A stretch of DNA of 64,000 bases from contig NZ_CP126161.1 of the NCBI RefSeq assembly GCF_030127105.1, forward strand, positions 1,922,001 through 1,986,000. The letters are read 5' to 3'. This stretch comes from Haloarcula pelagica (GTDB lineage Archaea; Halobacteriota; Halobacteria; Halobacteriales; Haloarculaceae). Shown in pieces: positions 17,518-26,658 of the stretch (the first letter of the stretch is position 1; every line of letters begins with the position of its first letter). The notes under the pieces were generated by a model. That model saw only the letters and a program-made list of their open reading frames with translations, was not told the origin of the DNA and made no database searches. Position numbers and translations under genes: made by a program.

Positions 17518-18207
17518 ATGTCGCCCGGTGTTCCACTGCTCTCGCCGCTCGCTCGGCGTCTCGAAGCCGTCATGTTCGGCCGCTACGAGGCACAGTACCG
17601 GCTGTTCACACAGGCAGTGCTGGTCGTCGCCGTCGCACTGTCGCTGGCGTGGGGGCTGGTGACCGTCGGGCTCGTCGATGCTGGTCCCGCCTGGGAAGAG
17701 GTACTCGCGACGGCCGCGAGCGTCGCCGTCTCGGCGTTCGTCGTCGTCGGCCTCCTCCAGTTTCTCGCCCTGGCGAACGTCCTCCAGCGGACCAACGAGG
17801 ATGTCGCGACACAGGCTGCGGAACTCGAACAGGCCGCCGAGCAGTTAGAACAGACCGTCGACGAACTGGAGACGACCGTCGATTCGGTCGAGGACGCCGC
17901 CGAGACGGTCGACGAGGCCGCCGTCGAGGTCGAGCAGACGGCCGACGAGGTCGAACGGACCGCGGCCGAGACCGGTTCCGACGACGCCGCAGAGACCGTG
18001 ACCGAAGTCAAGGACAAGGCGACCGAGGCACAGACGAAGACGAGCGACGCCAAGGAGACCGCCGCGTCCGTCACCGAGGAAGTCGAGGCCGCGAAGGAGA
18101 CCGTCTCCGAGGTCGAGGAGACGGCCGCCGAGAAACGGCAGCGACTCGCAAGCAACGAGGACGACCCCGGGGACGCTCCCAGCGGGGACGACCCCGAGGA
18201 CGCCTGA
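17518..18207 (+). CDS. Two-TM membrane protein with long C-terminal coiled coil
   Basis: A 229-residue protein. Two hydrophobic helices (about residues 32-53 and 62-86; LVVAVALSLAWGLVTVGLV and SVAVSAFVVVGLLQFLALA) are followed by about 115 residues of acidic heptad-like sequence rich in E, T, V and A (QAAELEQAAEQLEQTVDELE, repeated variants), and a short Asp-rich tail. The composition predicts a long coiled coil facing the cytoplasm. No catalytic motif is visible. A phosphate permease follows 82 bases downstream on the same strand; whether they are linked is unknown. Confidence 0.75.
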   Translation: MSPGVPLLSPLARRLEAVMFGRYEAQYRLFTQAVLVVAVALSLAWGLVTVGLVDAGPAWEEVLATAASVAVSAFVVVGLLQFLALANVLQRTNEDVATQAAELEQAAEQLEQTVDELETTVDSVEDAAETVDEAAVEVEQTADEVERTAAETGSDDAAETVTEVKDKATEAQTKTSDAKETAASVTEEVEAAKETVSEVEETAAEKRQRLASNEDDPGDAPSGDDPEDA

Positions 18208-18289
18208 TCGAACGAGCGTCGACCGGTCCGGTCCTGCCGGCCGATTCCGAAGACGGTACCCTTTACCCCCGCCAGCGTCTGGCAGGTGT

Positions 18290-19489
18290 ATGGTCGAGGT
18301 TCTCTTCGCGCTGGGGCTCGTCGTCGCGGTCTTCGTCGGATTCAACATCGGGGGCTCCTCGACGGGCGTGGCCTTCGGCCCGGCGGTCGGGTCGAACACG
18401 CTGACGAAGCTCTCGGCGGCGGCCCTGATGACGGTGTTCGCGCTGGCCGGTGGACTGCTCGTCGGCCCGGCCGTCGTCCAGAGCCTGGGCAGCGACCTGG
18501 TCGGGACCCAGTTCTCGCCGCTGATCAGCATCGTCGTCCTCTTTTTCATCGGGACGGCGCTGTTTCTCTCGAACGTGGCCGGCGTGCCCGCGTCGACCTC
18601 GATGACGGCCGTCGGCGCCATCGCCGGCCTGGGGCTGGCCCAGAACACGCTCAACGCGGGACTGATGCTCGAAATCGTCTCGTGGTGGCTCGTCTCGCCG
18701 ATCATCGCCTTCTGGGTCAGCGGCGTCATCGGCCGGTACTTCTACCCGACGCTGGTCGAGTGGTTCGCCGTCTCACAGAGCGAGGGCGCGCTCGTCGAGC
18801 GGGACGACTCGGGGTTCCCCTGGGTCCGACTGGGCGAGAACACCACCCCACGCGAGTTCGTCGGGACCGTCGTCGTCATCGGGATCGGCTGTTACATGGG
18901 CTTCTCGGCCGGGGCGTCGAACGTCGCCAACGCCGTCGCGCCGCTGGTCGGCAACGGCTCGCTGGACCTGTACCCGGCGATCCTGCTGGGCGGCGGTGCG
19001 ATCGGGCTGGGCGCGTTTACCATCGCCCGACGGACGATGGACACGGTCGGGAACGACCTCACCGATCTCCCGCTGGTGGCGGCCATCGTCGTCGCGGCGG
19101 TCGCCTCGACGATCGTCACCTTCCTCTCGGCGCTGGGGATCCCCGCCAGTTTCGTCATCATCGCCACGATGAGTATCGTCGGGCTGGGCTGGGGGCGGGC
19201 GACACGGACGACGCGGCTCTCGGACACCGTCCAGGGTGAAGCACCCGACGTTTCGGTCGGGGCGCTGACCGCCGACGCAGAGGACGCCCCGACCGTCGGC
19301 GGCCAGAAGGGGACGCCCGAGCCAAAGGACACGGAACCGATCGGCGAGGAGTCGGGCGAAGACCTCCCGAAAGCGTCGGACCTGTTCGAGCCCGCGACGA
19401 CGGCTCGCGTCATCTTCCTGCAGAACATCGTCCCCTCGATCGCGACCGTCGCCGCCTACCTCGTCTTTCGGTTTCTCCCGGTGGCCTAA
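18290..19489 (+). CDS. Inorganic phosphate transporter, PiT family
   Basis: A 399-residue membrane protein. Each half carries the PiT signature: VFVGFNIGGSSTGVAFGPAV near the start (usual form G-x-N-D-x-x-N; here N-I-G-G-S) and YMGFSAGASNVANAVAPLVG near residue 205. About ten membrane segments are interrupted after residue 305 by a cytoplasmic acidic loop (about 315-370). PiT proteins are cation-coupled phosphate permeases. The first signature lacks the usual Asp, so the ion or substrate coupling may differ. Confidence 0.88.
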   Translation: MVEVLFALGLVVAVFVGFNIGGSSTGVAFGPAVGSNTLTKLSAAALMTVFALAGGLLVGPAVVQSLGSDLVGTQFSPLISIVVLFFIGTALFLSNVAGVPASTSMTAVGAIAGLGLAQNTLNAGLMLEIVSWWLVSPIIAFWVSGVIGRYFYPTLVEWFAVSQSEGALVERDDSGFPWVRLGENTTPREFVGTVVVIGIGCYMGFSAGASNVANAVAPLVGNGSLDLYPAILLGGGAIGLGAFTIARRTMDTVGNDLTDLPLVAAIVVAAVASTIVTFLSALGIPASFVIIATMSIVGLGWGRATRTTRLSDTVQGEAPDVSVGALTADAEDAPTVGGQKGTPEPKDTEPIGEESGEDLPKASDLFEPATTARVIFLQNIVPSIATVAAYLVFRFLPVA

Positions 19490-19560
19490 CCTTCACGATT
19501 GTTCGCCCCGCGGTGTTGAAGGGCAAAGTCTAACAAGTCGGCGTTCGAACCCGTCAGGTG

Positions 19561-19951
19561 ATGCCCACGGTAGAGTACCTTAACTACGAAGTAGTGGACG
19601 ACAACGGCTGGGATATCTACGACGACGACCTCTTCGAGAAGGCCGGCGACGCGGGCCTTGGCGAAGAGGACCACGGAACGATCGAAGTCAACGAAGGCGA
19701 GTACATCCTCGAAGCGGCGGAGGCACAGGGCTACGACTGGCCCTTCTCGTGCCGCGCCGGCGCCTGTGCGAACTGTGCTGCCATCGTCGTCGAGGGCGAC
19801 ATCGACATGGACATGCAGCAGATCCTCAGCGACGAGGAAGTCGAAGAGAAGAACGTCCGCCTGACCTGCATCGGCAGCCCCCGACGCCGACGAGGTCAAG
19901 ATCGTCTACAACGCGAAGCATCTCGACTACCTGCAGAACCGCGTCATCTGA
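19561..19951 (+). pseudogene. fdx: Halophilic 2Fe-2S ferredoxin, reading frame broken by one extra C
   Basis: The sequence from [20 protein letters not shown] through [20 protein letters not shown] to [11 protein letters not shown] is the classic haloarchaeal plant-type ferredoxin, the main electron carrier for 2-oxoacid oxidoreductases. Cluster ligands (Cys in [10 protein letters not shown] and LTC) are intact. At 19878-19882 there are five Cs; with four, the frame continues [19 protein letters not shown] to a TGA at 19949-19951, giving the normal 129 residues. As written, the frame shifts and runs on into the next gene. Because this protein is normally indispensable, I suspect a sequencing or assembly error, but a real mutation is not excluded. 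Confidence 0.88.
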
Positions 19952-20043
19952 CGCTCTCTGCAGTTTTCACCGTCTTCCCCCCTCCGGCAGCGGCGGCGCC
20001 GCTGACCGGAACCATTAGGGGTTCACACCAAGTGGTGACAGTC

Positions 20044-21027
20044 GTGCTCGGGTCGATACCGGACCTGTTGCGACTGGTCGCCGTCCCGGTCTTCGGGTGG
20101 GCGGCGTACCGCGACGTGAAGACGCGTCGGATCCCCAACCAGATCTGGGGGCCGCTGGCGCTGTTCGCGGCCGGCCTGCTGGTCTGGGACGCGTACACGG
20201 TACTGAACACGGCCGGCGGACGGCTGTTCTTCCTCCGTGTCGCGATCAGCCTCGGGTTCGTCCTGCCGCTGTCGTACGCCTTCTGGCGGATCGGCGGGTT
20301 CGGCGGGGCCGACGCGAAGGCGTTCATGCTGATCGCCGTCCTCTTTCCGGTCTATCCCACCTATCTGCTGTCCTCGCCGTCGGTGGCGCTGCCGCTGGAA
20401 CCGACCACGCTGGGCGTGTTCTCGCTGACGATCCTCTCGAACACCGTGCTGGCCGGCGTCGTCTACCCGATCGGGGTGGCCGCGAGCAACGTCGCCCGCG
20501 GGGAGTTCGACCTCGCGATGTTCATCGGGAAACCCGTCGCTGTCGGCGAGATAACCGACGAGTACGGCAGGCTGCTCGAATCGCCGGACGGGTTCACCCG
20601 GCGCGGGCTGGACCTGGACGCGCTCCGGATGTATCTCCAGTACCGCGGGCTGACGCTCGCGGAGGTGCTGGCCGACCCCGAGCGGTACCGCGATCCAGCG
20701 TCGCTCCCGACGGATCCGAACCCGCCCGGTGACGGCTCGCTGGCGACCGACGGCGGCGAACCGGTCACGGTGCCGGACGACACGGACGGGACGGCGGGCA
20801 CGGCCGACCCCTGGGGCGCCCAGCAGTTCCTCGACGACATCGACCACTCGGCCTACGGCGCGACGCCGACCCAGCTCCAAGAGGGACTGGACGTACTGGT
20901 CGAGGAAGAGGAGGTGTGGGTCTCGCCGGGCATCCCGTTCATCGTCCCGATGTTCGCCGGCCTGGTCGTCTCGCTGACCTACGGCGACGTGCTCTTCGCG
21001 ATCATGCAGGCTGTCGGGCTGGCGTAG
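20044..21027 (+). CDS. A24 family (prepilin/preflagellin-type) peptidase
   Basis: About 327 residues. The first half is a membrane domain with two aspartates at A24 positions: [14 protein letters not shown] (about residues 19-32) and [14 protein letters not shown] (GxGD-like). A24 aspartyl proteases process signal peptides of pilins and archaellins in the cytoplasmic membrane. A long hydrophilic segment of about 130 residues precedes a last membrane helix, a layout seen in haloarchaeal PibD-like proteins. GTG codons at 20032, 20035 and 20044 are possible starts; an ATTAGG element near 20015 favours the last. It is not truly fused to ferredoxin. Confidence 0.85.
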   Translation: MLGSIPDLLRLVAVPVFGWAAYRDVKTRRIPNQIWGPLALFAAGLLVWDAYTVLNTAGGRLFFLRVAISLGFVLPLSYAFWRIGGFGGADAKAFMLIAVLFPVYPTYLLSSPSVALPLEPTTLGVFSLTILSNTVLAGVVYPIGVAASNVARGEFDLAMFIGKPVAVGEITDEYGRLLESPDGFTRRGLDLDALRMYLQYRGLTLAEVLADPERYRDPASLPTDPNPPGDGSLATDGGEPVTVPDDTDGTAGTADPWGAQQFLDDIDHSAYGATPTQLQEGLDVLVEEEEVWVSPGIPFIVPMFAGLVVSLTYGDVLFAIMQAVGLA

Positions 21028-21037
21028 CGCGGGGTCG

Positions 21038-22735
21038 CTACGCCCGGTAGATGCGGGCCTCGTAGGGCGACAGCGAGAGCGTTCGTCCCGCCGCTGTCGG
21101 GTCCTCGTAGTTCCCGATCATCGGCTCCAGTTCCGCGGGGTCGGCGTCGCTCGGGAGTTCGTAGGTCGCCGGCTCCTCGCTCCAGTTGAGCACGACCAGC
21201 GCCCGCTCCTCGCCCAGCGTCCGCCGGTAGGCCCACACCTGCGGGTCGTCCTCGGTCAGCAGGTCGTAACTCCCGTACACGAGCAGGTCGCTGTCGCCGC
21301 GCAGTTCGATCAGTTCCCGGTAGTAGTGCCAGACCGACGCCGGGTCCGCGCGGGCGGCCGCGACGTTGATCTCGTCGTGGTTGGGGTTGACGGCGAGCCA
21401 GGGGTCGTCGTCGGTGAAGCGGGCGTTCTCGGAGTCGTCCCACTGCATCGGCGTCCGAGCGTTGTCCCGACACCGGTAGCGGATGAGCTCCTGTACGTCC
21501 TCGAAGCCGTCGATCTCGCCGTCCTCGATCGCCCCCTCGATCCGGTTGGTCGCGTCGGCGTCCTGGATCTCGTCGAGGCTCGACCACGGGTAGTTCGTCA
21601 TCCCGATCTCGTCGCCCTGAAGGAGGAAGGGGGTCCCCTGGAGCGAGAACAGCAACGTCGCCAGCAGTTTCGCCGACTCCCGCCGGTACTGGCCGTCGTC
21701 GCCCCACCGCGAGACGATGCGGGGCCAGTCGTGGGTGCCCAGGAACACCGTGTTCCAGGCGTCGTCCCCGTCGAGTTCCCGCTGCCACTTCGAGAGGATC
21801 TCGCGCAGGTCGTCCAGTTCCCAGGGGTCGACCTTCCACCACCCCTCGTCGTCGTCGAAATCCAGCAGGACGTGCTCGTAGTGATACAGCATGTTCAGGC
21901 CGTCCCCGCTGGTGCCGCAGTACCGTTTTGCGTCCTCGACGCCGGCGTCGATCCCCTCGCCGACGGTCATCACGTCGAAGTCGGCGAACGTCTCCTCGAC
22001 CATCTCGGCGACGTAGTCGTGCGCCTTCGGGCCGTTCGCGAACAGCTCCGAGCCGACCCACCCCTCCTCTTCGTCGCCATCCGGGAGGTCGGTGGGCTTG
22101 GAGATCAGGTTGAACACGTCCATCCGGAAGCCGTCGATCCCCTTCTCCAGCCACCAGTTTATCATCTCGTATACCTCCTCGCGGACGGCCTCGTTCTCCC
22201 AGTTGAGATCGGGCTGTTTCTCGTCGAACAGATGGAGGTAGTACTGCTCGCGGGCCTCGTCGTACTCCCAGGCCGACCCGCCGAAGCCGGAGGTCCAGTT
22301 GTTCGGCGGTTCGCTGCCGTCGCCGTCGTGCCACCAGTAGTAGTCGGTGTAGGGGTCCTCCCGCTGGCGGGACTTCTGGAACCACACGTGCTCGTCCGAG
22401 GTGTGGTTGACGACCAGATCCATGATGAGGCGCATGTCCCGGTCGTGCATCTCCGCGAGCAGTTCATCGAAGTCGCTCATCGTCCCGTACTCGGCCAGAA
22501 TCGAGCGGTAGTCCCGGATGTCGTAGCCGTTGTCGACGTGTGGTGAGTCGTACAGCGGATTGACCCAGACGATCTCGACGCCCAAGTCGTCCAGGTAGTC
22601 CAGGCGGTCGATGATCCCCTGGATGTCCCCGACCCCGTCGCCGTCGCTGTCGTTGAAGCTCTGCGGGTAGATCTGGTAGACGAACGATTCCTTCCACCAC
22701 GCGCGGTCGATGTCGTCTGGCTCGTCAGCACTCAC
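21038..22735 (-). CDS. GH13 alpha-glucosidase (oligo-1,6-glucosidase-like)
   Basis: A 565-residue family GH13 glycosidase. It opens WWKESFVYQIYPQSFNDSDG, typical of the oligo-1,6-glucosidase/trehalose-6-P hydrolase subfamily. Conserved regions: DLVVNHTSDEH (about 107), GFRMDVFNLIS with nucleophile Asp about 205, MTVGEG with acid/base Glu about 260, and FLGTHDWPRI with the transition-state Asp about 336 (commonly N-H-D-Q-P-R). No signal peptide, so probably cytosolic degradation of short alpha-glucans. Start taken at GTG 22735; the frame remains open upstream but is antisense to another gene. Confidence 0.92.
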   Translation of the reverse strand: MSADEPDDIDRAWWKESFVYQIYPQSFNDSDGDGVGDIQGIIDRLDYLDDLGVEIVWVNPLYDSPHVDNGYDIRDYRSILAEYGTMSDFDELLAEMHDRDMRLIMDLVVNHTSDEHVWFQKSRQREDPYTDYYWWHDGDGSEPPNNWTSGFGGSAWEYDEAREQYYLHLFDEKQPDLNWENEAVREEVYEMINWWLEKGIDGFRMDVFNLISKPTDLPDGDEEEGWVGSELFANGPKAHDYVAEMVEETFADFDVMTVGEGIDAGVEDAKRYCGTSGDGLNMLYHYEHVLLDFDDDEGWWKVDPWELDDLREILSKWQRELDGDDAWNTVFLGTHDWPRIVSRWGDDGQYRRESAKLLATLLFSLQGTPFLLQGDEIGMTNYPWSSLDEIQDADATNRIEGAIEDGEIDGFEDVQELIRYRCRDNARTPMQWDDSENARFTDDDPWLAVNPNHDEINVAAARADPASVWHYYRELIELRGDSDLLVYGSYDLLTEDDPQVWAYRRTLGEERALVVLNWSEEPATYELPSDADPAELEPMIGNYEDPTAAGRTLSLSPYEARIYRA

Positions 22736-22785
22736 GGGTGACTCTGCCCGTGCATCGGTAGCTCGGGGCTTAAATCCACCCGGGG

Positions 22786-23295
22786 TCAGTACCCCACGAC
22801 CGCGGCGACGATCCCGGCGGTCTGGCCGACTCCCGTCAGCGCGAGGCCGGCAGGGACGAGCAGGGGGCCCACGCTGGCGACGCCGGCCACGTAGACGCCT
22901 GCTCCGACGACGCTGAGTGCGGCTCCGACGGTGTAAATGGACGCCAACCGATCGACGTGCTGGCCGGTGTAAGCGAGTCCGGCCGCGGGAATCAGCATCC
23001 AGGCGACGACCGTCGCGGTCAGCGCCGGCCGGATCGGCGGTGTCGCGAGCAGTCCCGCGGTCCCGACGAGCGTCGCCACCAGGCCAGCGAGCAGGACCAG
23101 CTTCCAGGCCCGCAACACCCCACTGGTCATCTCGCGCCACGAGAGGGCGGTGAACACGACGATGACGGTGTCCATCACCAGGTGCGCGATGAGGACCGTC
23201 CGGAGTGCGAGCACGTCGACGTGTGCGGCCAGCGCGAACGTCCAGGCCAGCGGAACCAACACGACCGGTCCGTTCTCGCGGAGACGGCGGAGCAT
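22786..23295 (-). CDS. Small membrane protein, unknown function
   Basis: 169 residues with five or six hydrophobic helices (VVLVPLAWTFALAAHVDVLA, TVLIAHLVMDTVIVVFTALS, LVLLAGLVATLVGTAGLLA and others) and an Arg-rich N-terminus MLRRLRENG. Start at the ATG 23295; the upstream extension is low-complexity and antisense to the cold-shock promoter region. No recognised family. Confidence 0.65.
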   Translation of the reverse strand: MLRRLRENGPVVLVPLAWTFALAAHVDVLALRTVLIAHLVMDTVIVVFTALSWREMTSGVLRAWKLVLLAGLVATLVGTAGLLATPPIRPALTATVVAWMLIPAAGLAYTGQHVDRLASIYTVGAALSVVGAGVYVAGVASVGPLLVPAGLALTGVGQTAGIVAAVVGY

Positions 23296-23475
23296 ACCGG
23301 ACGGTCGGCCCCGACCACCATAGCGGCTGGGACGGCCGTGCTGGCTTGCTGACTCTCGGCCCGGGTGACTCGTGGTAGCACTCACCAGCGATTCGCCGTC
23401 TCGCGGTTCTGCCATCTCACCTGGGGTACACGTATCGGAACTGTTATCCGTGGTCTCGGCGTCCCTTCAGATGCA

Positions 23476-23670
23476 ATGGCGAAAGGAACGGTTGATTTCT
23501 TCAACGACACTGGCGGTTACGGTTTCATCGATACTGAGGACGAGGACGAGGACGTTTTCTTCCACATGGAAGACGTTGGCGGCCCGGACCTCGAAGAGGG
23601 ACAGGAAGTCGAATTCGACATCGAACAGGCTGACAAGGGTCCGCGCGCGACCAACGTCACCCGACTGTAA
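23476..23670 (+). CDS. cspA: Cold-shock domain protein
   Basis: A 64-residue single cold-shock domain: GTVDFFNDTGGYGFIDTED (RNP-1-like KG-x-GFI region) and DVFFHMEDVGG (RNP-2-like VFVH region), ending GPRATNVTRL. CspA-type proteins bind single-stranded RNA or DNA and act as RNA chaperones. The acidic surface (DEDEDE insertion) fits a halophile. Start at ATG 23476, the only one giving a standard CSD. Confidence 0.95.
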   Translation: MAKGTVDFFNDTGGYGFIDTEDEDEDVFFHMEDVGGPDLEEGQEVEFDIEQADKGPRATNVTRL

Positions 23671-23736
23671 GGCGACTTCTGCCTGCAGTTATTCACTCGA
23701 TCGGCCAGCGACCGCGCCGGCGCTCGGCGGCCCGAC

Positions 23737-24489
23737 TCACTCACCCGACAGCGCCGCGCTCGCCCGGTAGACCAGTTCCACCGGGAGCCCCTTCGCGTCC
23801 GTCGGTGGCTCGGGCGGGAGCGTCCGCAGTGCCCCGTCGCCCGGTGCGGCCGTGTACGCGAGCACCACCGCGTCGAGTACGTCGGCCACGGTGACCGCGT
23901 GGCCGGCCGTCTCGTCGGCGGCCCGCTGGACGGTCGGGGCGGCGTCCCGGTCGTAGTGGGCCAGCACCCGCATCCGCTCGGCGTAGCCCGCCGCCGTCCC
24001 GCGGGGCTGTTCGAGCGGATCACCGGCGAGCGCCCGGAAACACAGTTCGGGATCTGACGACCGGATCACTGCGGCGGCTTCCGGCACTTCCTGGAGGAGT
24101 TCGTCGAGCATCGCGATCCCGTCGCGGGCCTCGAAGGCGGCCTCCGACAGCGCCTCGCCGCTCTTGCGTTCGTGGACGCGACCCGCGGCCGAGTACCGCC
24201 GCTTGCGGGTCGCCTCCCGGACCGGCGGCGTGTAGACGGTCCCGGCCTGTGGCCCCAGCACTCGCCGGGCGAGGTCGTCACACCGTCTGGCGGGGTCGCC
24301 GGACTCGACCAGGCCGACCGGGAGATCGACCAGAATCCGCCGTGCCGTCTCCTCGTACCGCGCCCAGCAGTCGCCGATCCCGTCACACACGGCGACGTGG
24401 TCGAACCCCTCGGTCCCGAACGCCACCGCCAGCCACGACTCGTCACACCAGGTGATCCCGACGTAGTAGTCGGCCGCGTCGTCGGCCAT
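23737..24489 (-). CDS. DUF429 family protein
   Basis: A 250-residue soluble protein with the DUF429 RNase H-like pattern: YYVGITWCDESWLAVAFG at the start, ILVDLPVGL (about residue 52), and the paired-Arg segments RRCDDLARRVLG and RKRRYSAAGRVHERKSG, then GYAERMRVLAHY late. The family is predicted to be nuclease-related but lacks a proven activity. It is the last core gene before the tRNA-derived repeats and the integrated element. Confidence 0.85.
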   Translation of the reverse strand: MADDAADYYVGITWCDESWLAVAFGTEGFDHVAVCDGIGDCWARYEETARRILVDLPVGLVESGDPARRCDDLARRVLGPQAGTVYTPPVREATRKRRYSAAGRVHERKSGEALSEAAFEARDGIAMLDELLQEVPEAAAVIRSSDPELCFRALAGDPLEQPRGTAAGYAERMRVLAHYDRDAAPTVQRAADETAGHAVTVADVLDAVVLAYTAAPGDGALRTLPPEPPTDAKGLPVELVYRASAALSGE

Positions 24490-24642
24490 TGTCGACTATC
24501 GTCGGTGCGTGGAGAAAAAGCTGACCCGACTCTGTCGGGGAGTGACGGGCCGCTCACATGTCGTTTCGGAGGATTCCGCCTTCCTTCCGGACCGTAGCGA
24601 CTGCCCGGTGACGGAACCCCCTGGCAGAACTGTGGGCGGAAG

Positions 24643-24907
24643 AAGCCTGGGCCGGAATTTGAACCAGAGGAAGACTCGCTACGCTCGTCTTCCAGGCATT
24701 CAAATCCCGGTCCGTCTCGTACGACGATACGGGATGCGGCGCGACGAGACGCGCCGCTCGCAGGTGATCTCCAAGAAGAGCCTAAGCCGGAATTTGAACC
24801 AGAGCCAGACGGTCCTGCTCACTCCCTGCGGTCGTTGCGCGGGCTGCGACTGGCAGGGATTCAAATTCCGACTTTAGCTTTCGCTCCTCACGTTCGTTCG
24901 TCGCAGA
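24643..24907. repeat. Two palindromes made of tRNA-Thr 3'-end-like sequence, left of the element
   Basis: The acceptor/T-arm sequence of tRNA-Thr as seen on the plus strand (GCCTAGGCCGGAATTTGAA) recurs in degenerate form at 24645-24663 and 24780-24798. Each is followed by an inverted partner: 24699-24710 pairs with 24652-24663 (11 of 12), and 24860-24870 pairs exactly with 24788-24798. The first palindrome also has an inner 7-bp stem (24669-24675 with 24687-24693). No gene is apparent in 24490-24907. Confidence 0.75.
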
Positions 24908-24952
24908 AAGCCTAGGCCGGAATTTGAATCCGGGGTCTCGTCCTTACCAAGG
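24908..24952. repeat. Left attachment site (45-bp copy of tRNA-Thr 3' half)
   Basis: 45 bases identical to 45618-45662, running from just beyond the tRNA 3' end through the T arm and variable region to the anticodon stem-loop. The rest of the tRNA is absent here, as expected for the far end of an element integrated into the tRNA 3' half. Confidence 0.92.
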
Positions 24953-25214
24953 TCCTGGTCGACACCGGACCAAATCGGACGTTTCACAGCTACTATTGCT
25001 GGTTCTCGACCGTTTCCGGTCCTTCTCATCCCGAAATCACTACACGAGCCTATAAATAAGCGATGATACATTCTCGGGAGCCACAGGCGCACGTTCCGGA
25101 AAACAACCCACAGAACCAGCCGTGGCCGTTGAAATTGATGGCACCGGACCGTTCTCTTGATCATTTCTCAGGGCCGTGCGGAAAGCCGAACTACGTCAAC
25201 AGTTATGGCCTTCA
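24953..25214. other. Left-end non-coding segment of the element
   Basis: About 260 bases between the att site and the first gene. It contains an A/T-rich CCTATAAATAAGCG element near 25051, which could be a promoter, but no convincing reading frame follows. Open frames here are short and unlike neighbouring proteins. Confidence 0.5.
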
Positions 25215-25748
25215 CTATTCACTGACGATAGATGCACTGTCTGGAATCGGATTCAGCGACGAAACCGGCACTTCGTAGTTGTAATGGTCAAAATTCGACT
25301 TCTTCCGGTCCGCATCAAGTACCATCTCTTCCGTTGCCGTTCCTATGAGATTCACCGTGACATCTTCTAACGTATCTTCCAACGCCCCCTCCAAATGAGC
25401 GAGAACGTAATACTCTGAGTCAACACGCCACTCCTTAACCGGTAAGGCGTACGGCTCTTTCCGACTGGTTTTCACATCAACCGTCCGCTTGATGCCATCG
25501 ATAGAAACCTCGAAATCAACACCACCATCTGACCATCGTACAAGTTCCGTATCAATCTGCAAATCAGCATAGATAGCGAACGCCATCTCACCCAAGAGTC
25601 CGATTACGTGTCGGTCTTCAGGGTCAACACCCCACGTTCTGGCATAGTTGTCCCAGTCTTCCCGCTTCTCAAACGATTGATTTCGCTCACTGGCCTTTCG
25701 ATACACCGTTCTGACCAGTCGTGGCGGTATCTCCACAGCGGTAGTCAT
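25215..25748 (-). CDS. PD-(D/E)XK nuclease-like protein
   Basis: 177 residues. The centre carries a plausible restriction-endonuclease-fold active site: GLLGEMAFAIYADL (Glu in the first helix), GGVDFEVSI (Asp about residue 75) and VDVKTSRKEPYAL (the D-V-K form of (D/E)xK). Nothing else is recognisable. It is the first gene inside the left end, its stop is about 260 bases from the att site, and a strong palindrome lies 50 bases upstream of its start. It could be a stand-alone nuclease or part of the element's defence set. Confidence 0.65.
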   Translation of the reverse strand: MTTAVEIPPRLVRTVYRKASERNQSFEKREDWDNYARTWGVDPEDRHVIGLLGEMAFAIYADLQIDTELVRWSDGGVDFEVSIDGIKRTVDVKTSRKEPYALPVKEWRVDSEYYVLAHLEGALEDTLEDVTVNLIGTATEEMVLDADRKKSNFDHYNYEVPVSSLNPIPDSASIVSE

Positions 25749-25798
25749 TCAGGAGGATTACCCTACCACCCCGTAAATATCTACTGTGCCCCGATTTC

Positions 25799-25830
25799 TG
25801 TACGTACATATGGGCTTGTATGTACATACA
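25799..25830. promoter_or_regulatory. 12-bp inverted repeat upstream of the PD-(D/E)XK gene
   Basis: TGTACGTACATA at 25799-25810 and TATGTACATACA at 25819-25830 form an inverted repeat with one mismatch and an 8-base spacer. It is 51 bases ahead of the minus-strand start at 25748, a position suited to an operator or activator site. It resembles the 42930-42951 palindrome. Confidence 0.5.
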
Positions 25831-25944
25831 GACGGGGAGTTGAGAAGAGTCTCAACGAAACCCGGCCAACGGTTTTGGTGGCATGTTCTCACTCAGTTTC
25901 AATTCTATATCGAACTGTACAGCCCGTGATGGCCCGAGATTCAG

Positions 25945-26658
25945 TTATTCCTTCACGACCTCTGGAAGGCGATCCGCAGCAAAGTGATTCGTGAACTCCC
26001 TGAGCGACTCTCTGATGCTATGCGGAGTCCGGTCGGATTCGCCCTCTATCACATCAAGTTGCTTAGCTATCGTCTTTATTTCTGCAGATAAGTCAACATG
26101 GCATACCTCTCCCTGTGTATCCTCTTGGAGCTTTGATTGCCACAGTGTCCATCGCAGTCCATCAGTCCCAATGGCGACAAGATACTCGTGATTGATGTCT
26201 CGCAGGTATCTACAGAACGTGTTTACCTCTATGTAGTCGCGAATATCATCGGTTGCTGCGCGTTCCGATTGTTGTTCCCTGTTTGCCGCCTTCGCTTCGA
26301 GTATGCAAACTAAAGCGGAATCCACCTGTTCAAGCAGGTAGTCTGGACGTTTCGCTTCGACACTTCTGAATGTGGTCGGGCGGCGGACGAAGTATGCACC
26401 TGTCCCATCGTATTCTGGTGATGCAGGGTCGGTGTAACCAAGTCCATGTAAAATCGGCTCAATGAGATACTGCTCAGTGAACATCTCTGGCTGCTGTCCG
26501 ACAAGTGGTCCTTGCAGTGTCTGTGGTTTGTCAGCATCCAGAACCCGCCTTAGCTCGCCGCCTTCACCCAACTCCCGAAATTTGAGAGGGAACGTTTGAA
26601 GCTGTCTTCGGACGAGTTCAGCGCGTGGGTCAAACTCGTCAAGCTGGGGATCACTCAT
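25945..26658 (-). CDS. Restriction-type PD-(D/E)XK protein paired with the methylase
   Basis: 237 residues. The core GLGYTDPASPEY, RPDYLLEQVDSALVCILEAK (Asp and E-x-K of a PD-(D/E)XK site, about residues 100-125), NTFCRYLRD and YLVAIGTDGLRWTLW match the N-terminal nuclease domain found in type I HsdR and type IIG proteins. Its ATG at 26658 overlaps the stop of the large methylase by 8 bases, so the two are co-translated. It probably supplies or supplements the DNA-cleaving part of the restriction system. Confidence 0.72.
   Translation of the reverse strand: MSDPQLDEFDPRAELVRRQLQTFPLKFRELGEGGELRRVLDADKPQTLQGPLVGQQPEMFTEQYLIEPILHGLGYTDPASPEYDGTGAYFVRRPTTFRSVEAKRPDYLLEQVDSALVCILEAKAANREQQSERAATDDIRDYIEVNTFCRYLRDINHEYLVAIGTDGLRWTLWQSKLQEDTQGEVCHVDLSAEIKTIAKQLDVIEGESDRTPHSIRESLREFTNHFAADRLPEVVKE

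Noticed and set aside
19558-21027. A single 489-residue ferredoxin-prepilin peptidase fusion
   Set aside because: The join exists only because of the one-base shift in the ferredoxin; the linker is non-homologous Arg-rich sequence, and each part has its own natural boundary.
24509-24877. A 122-residue plus-strand frame left of the att site
   Set aside because: It is translated from the tRNA-derived palindromes; no protein-like features.
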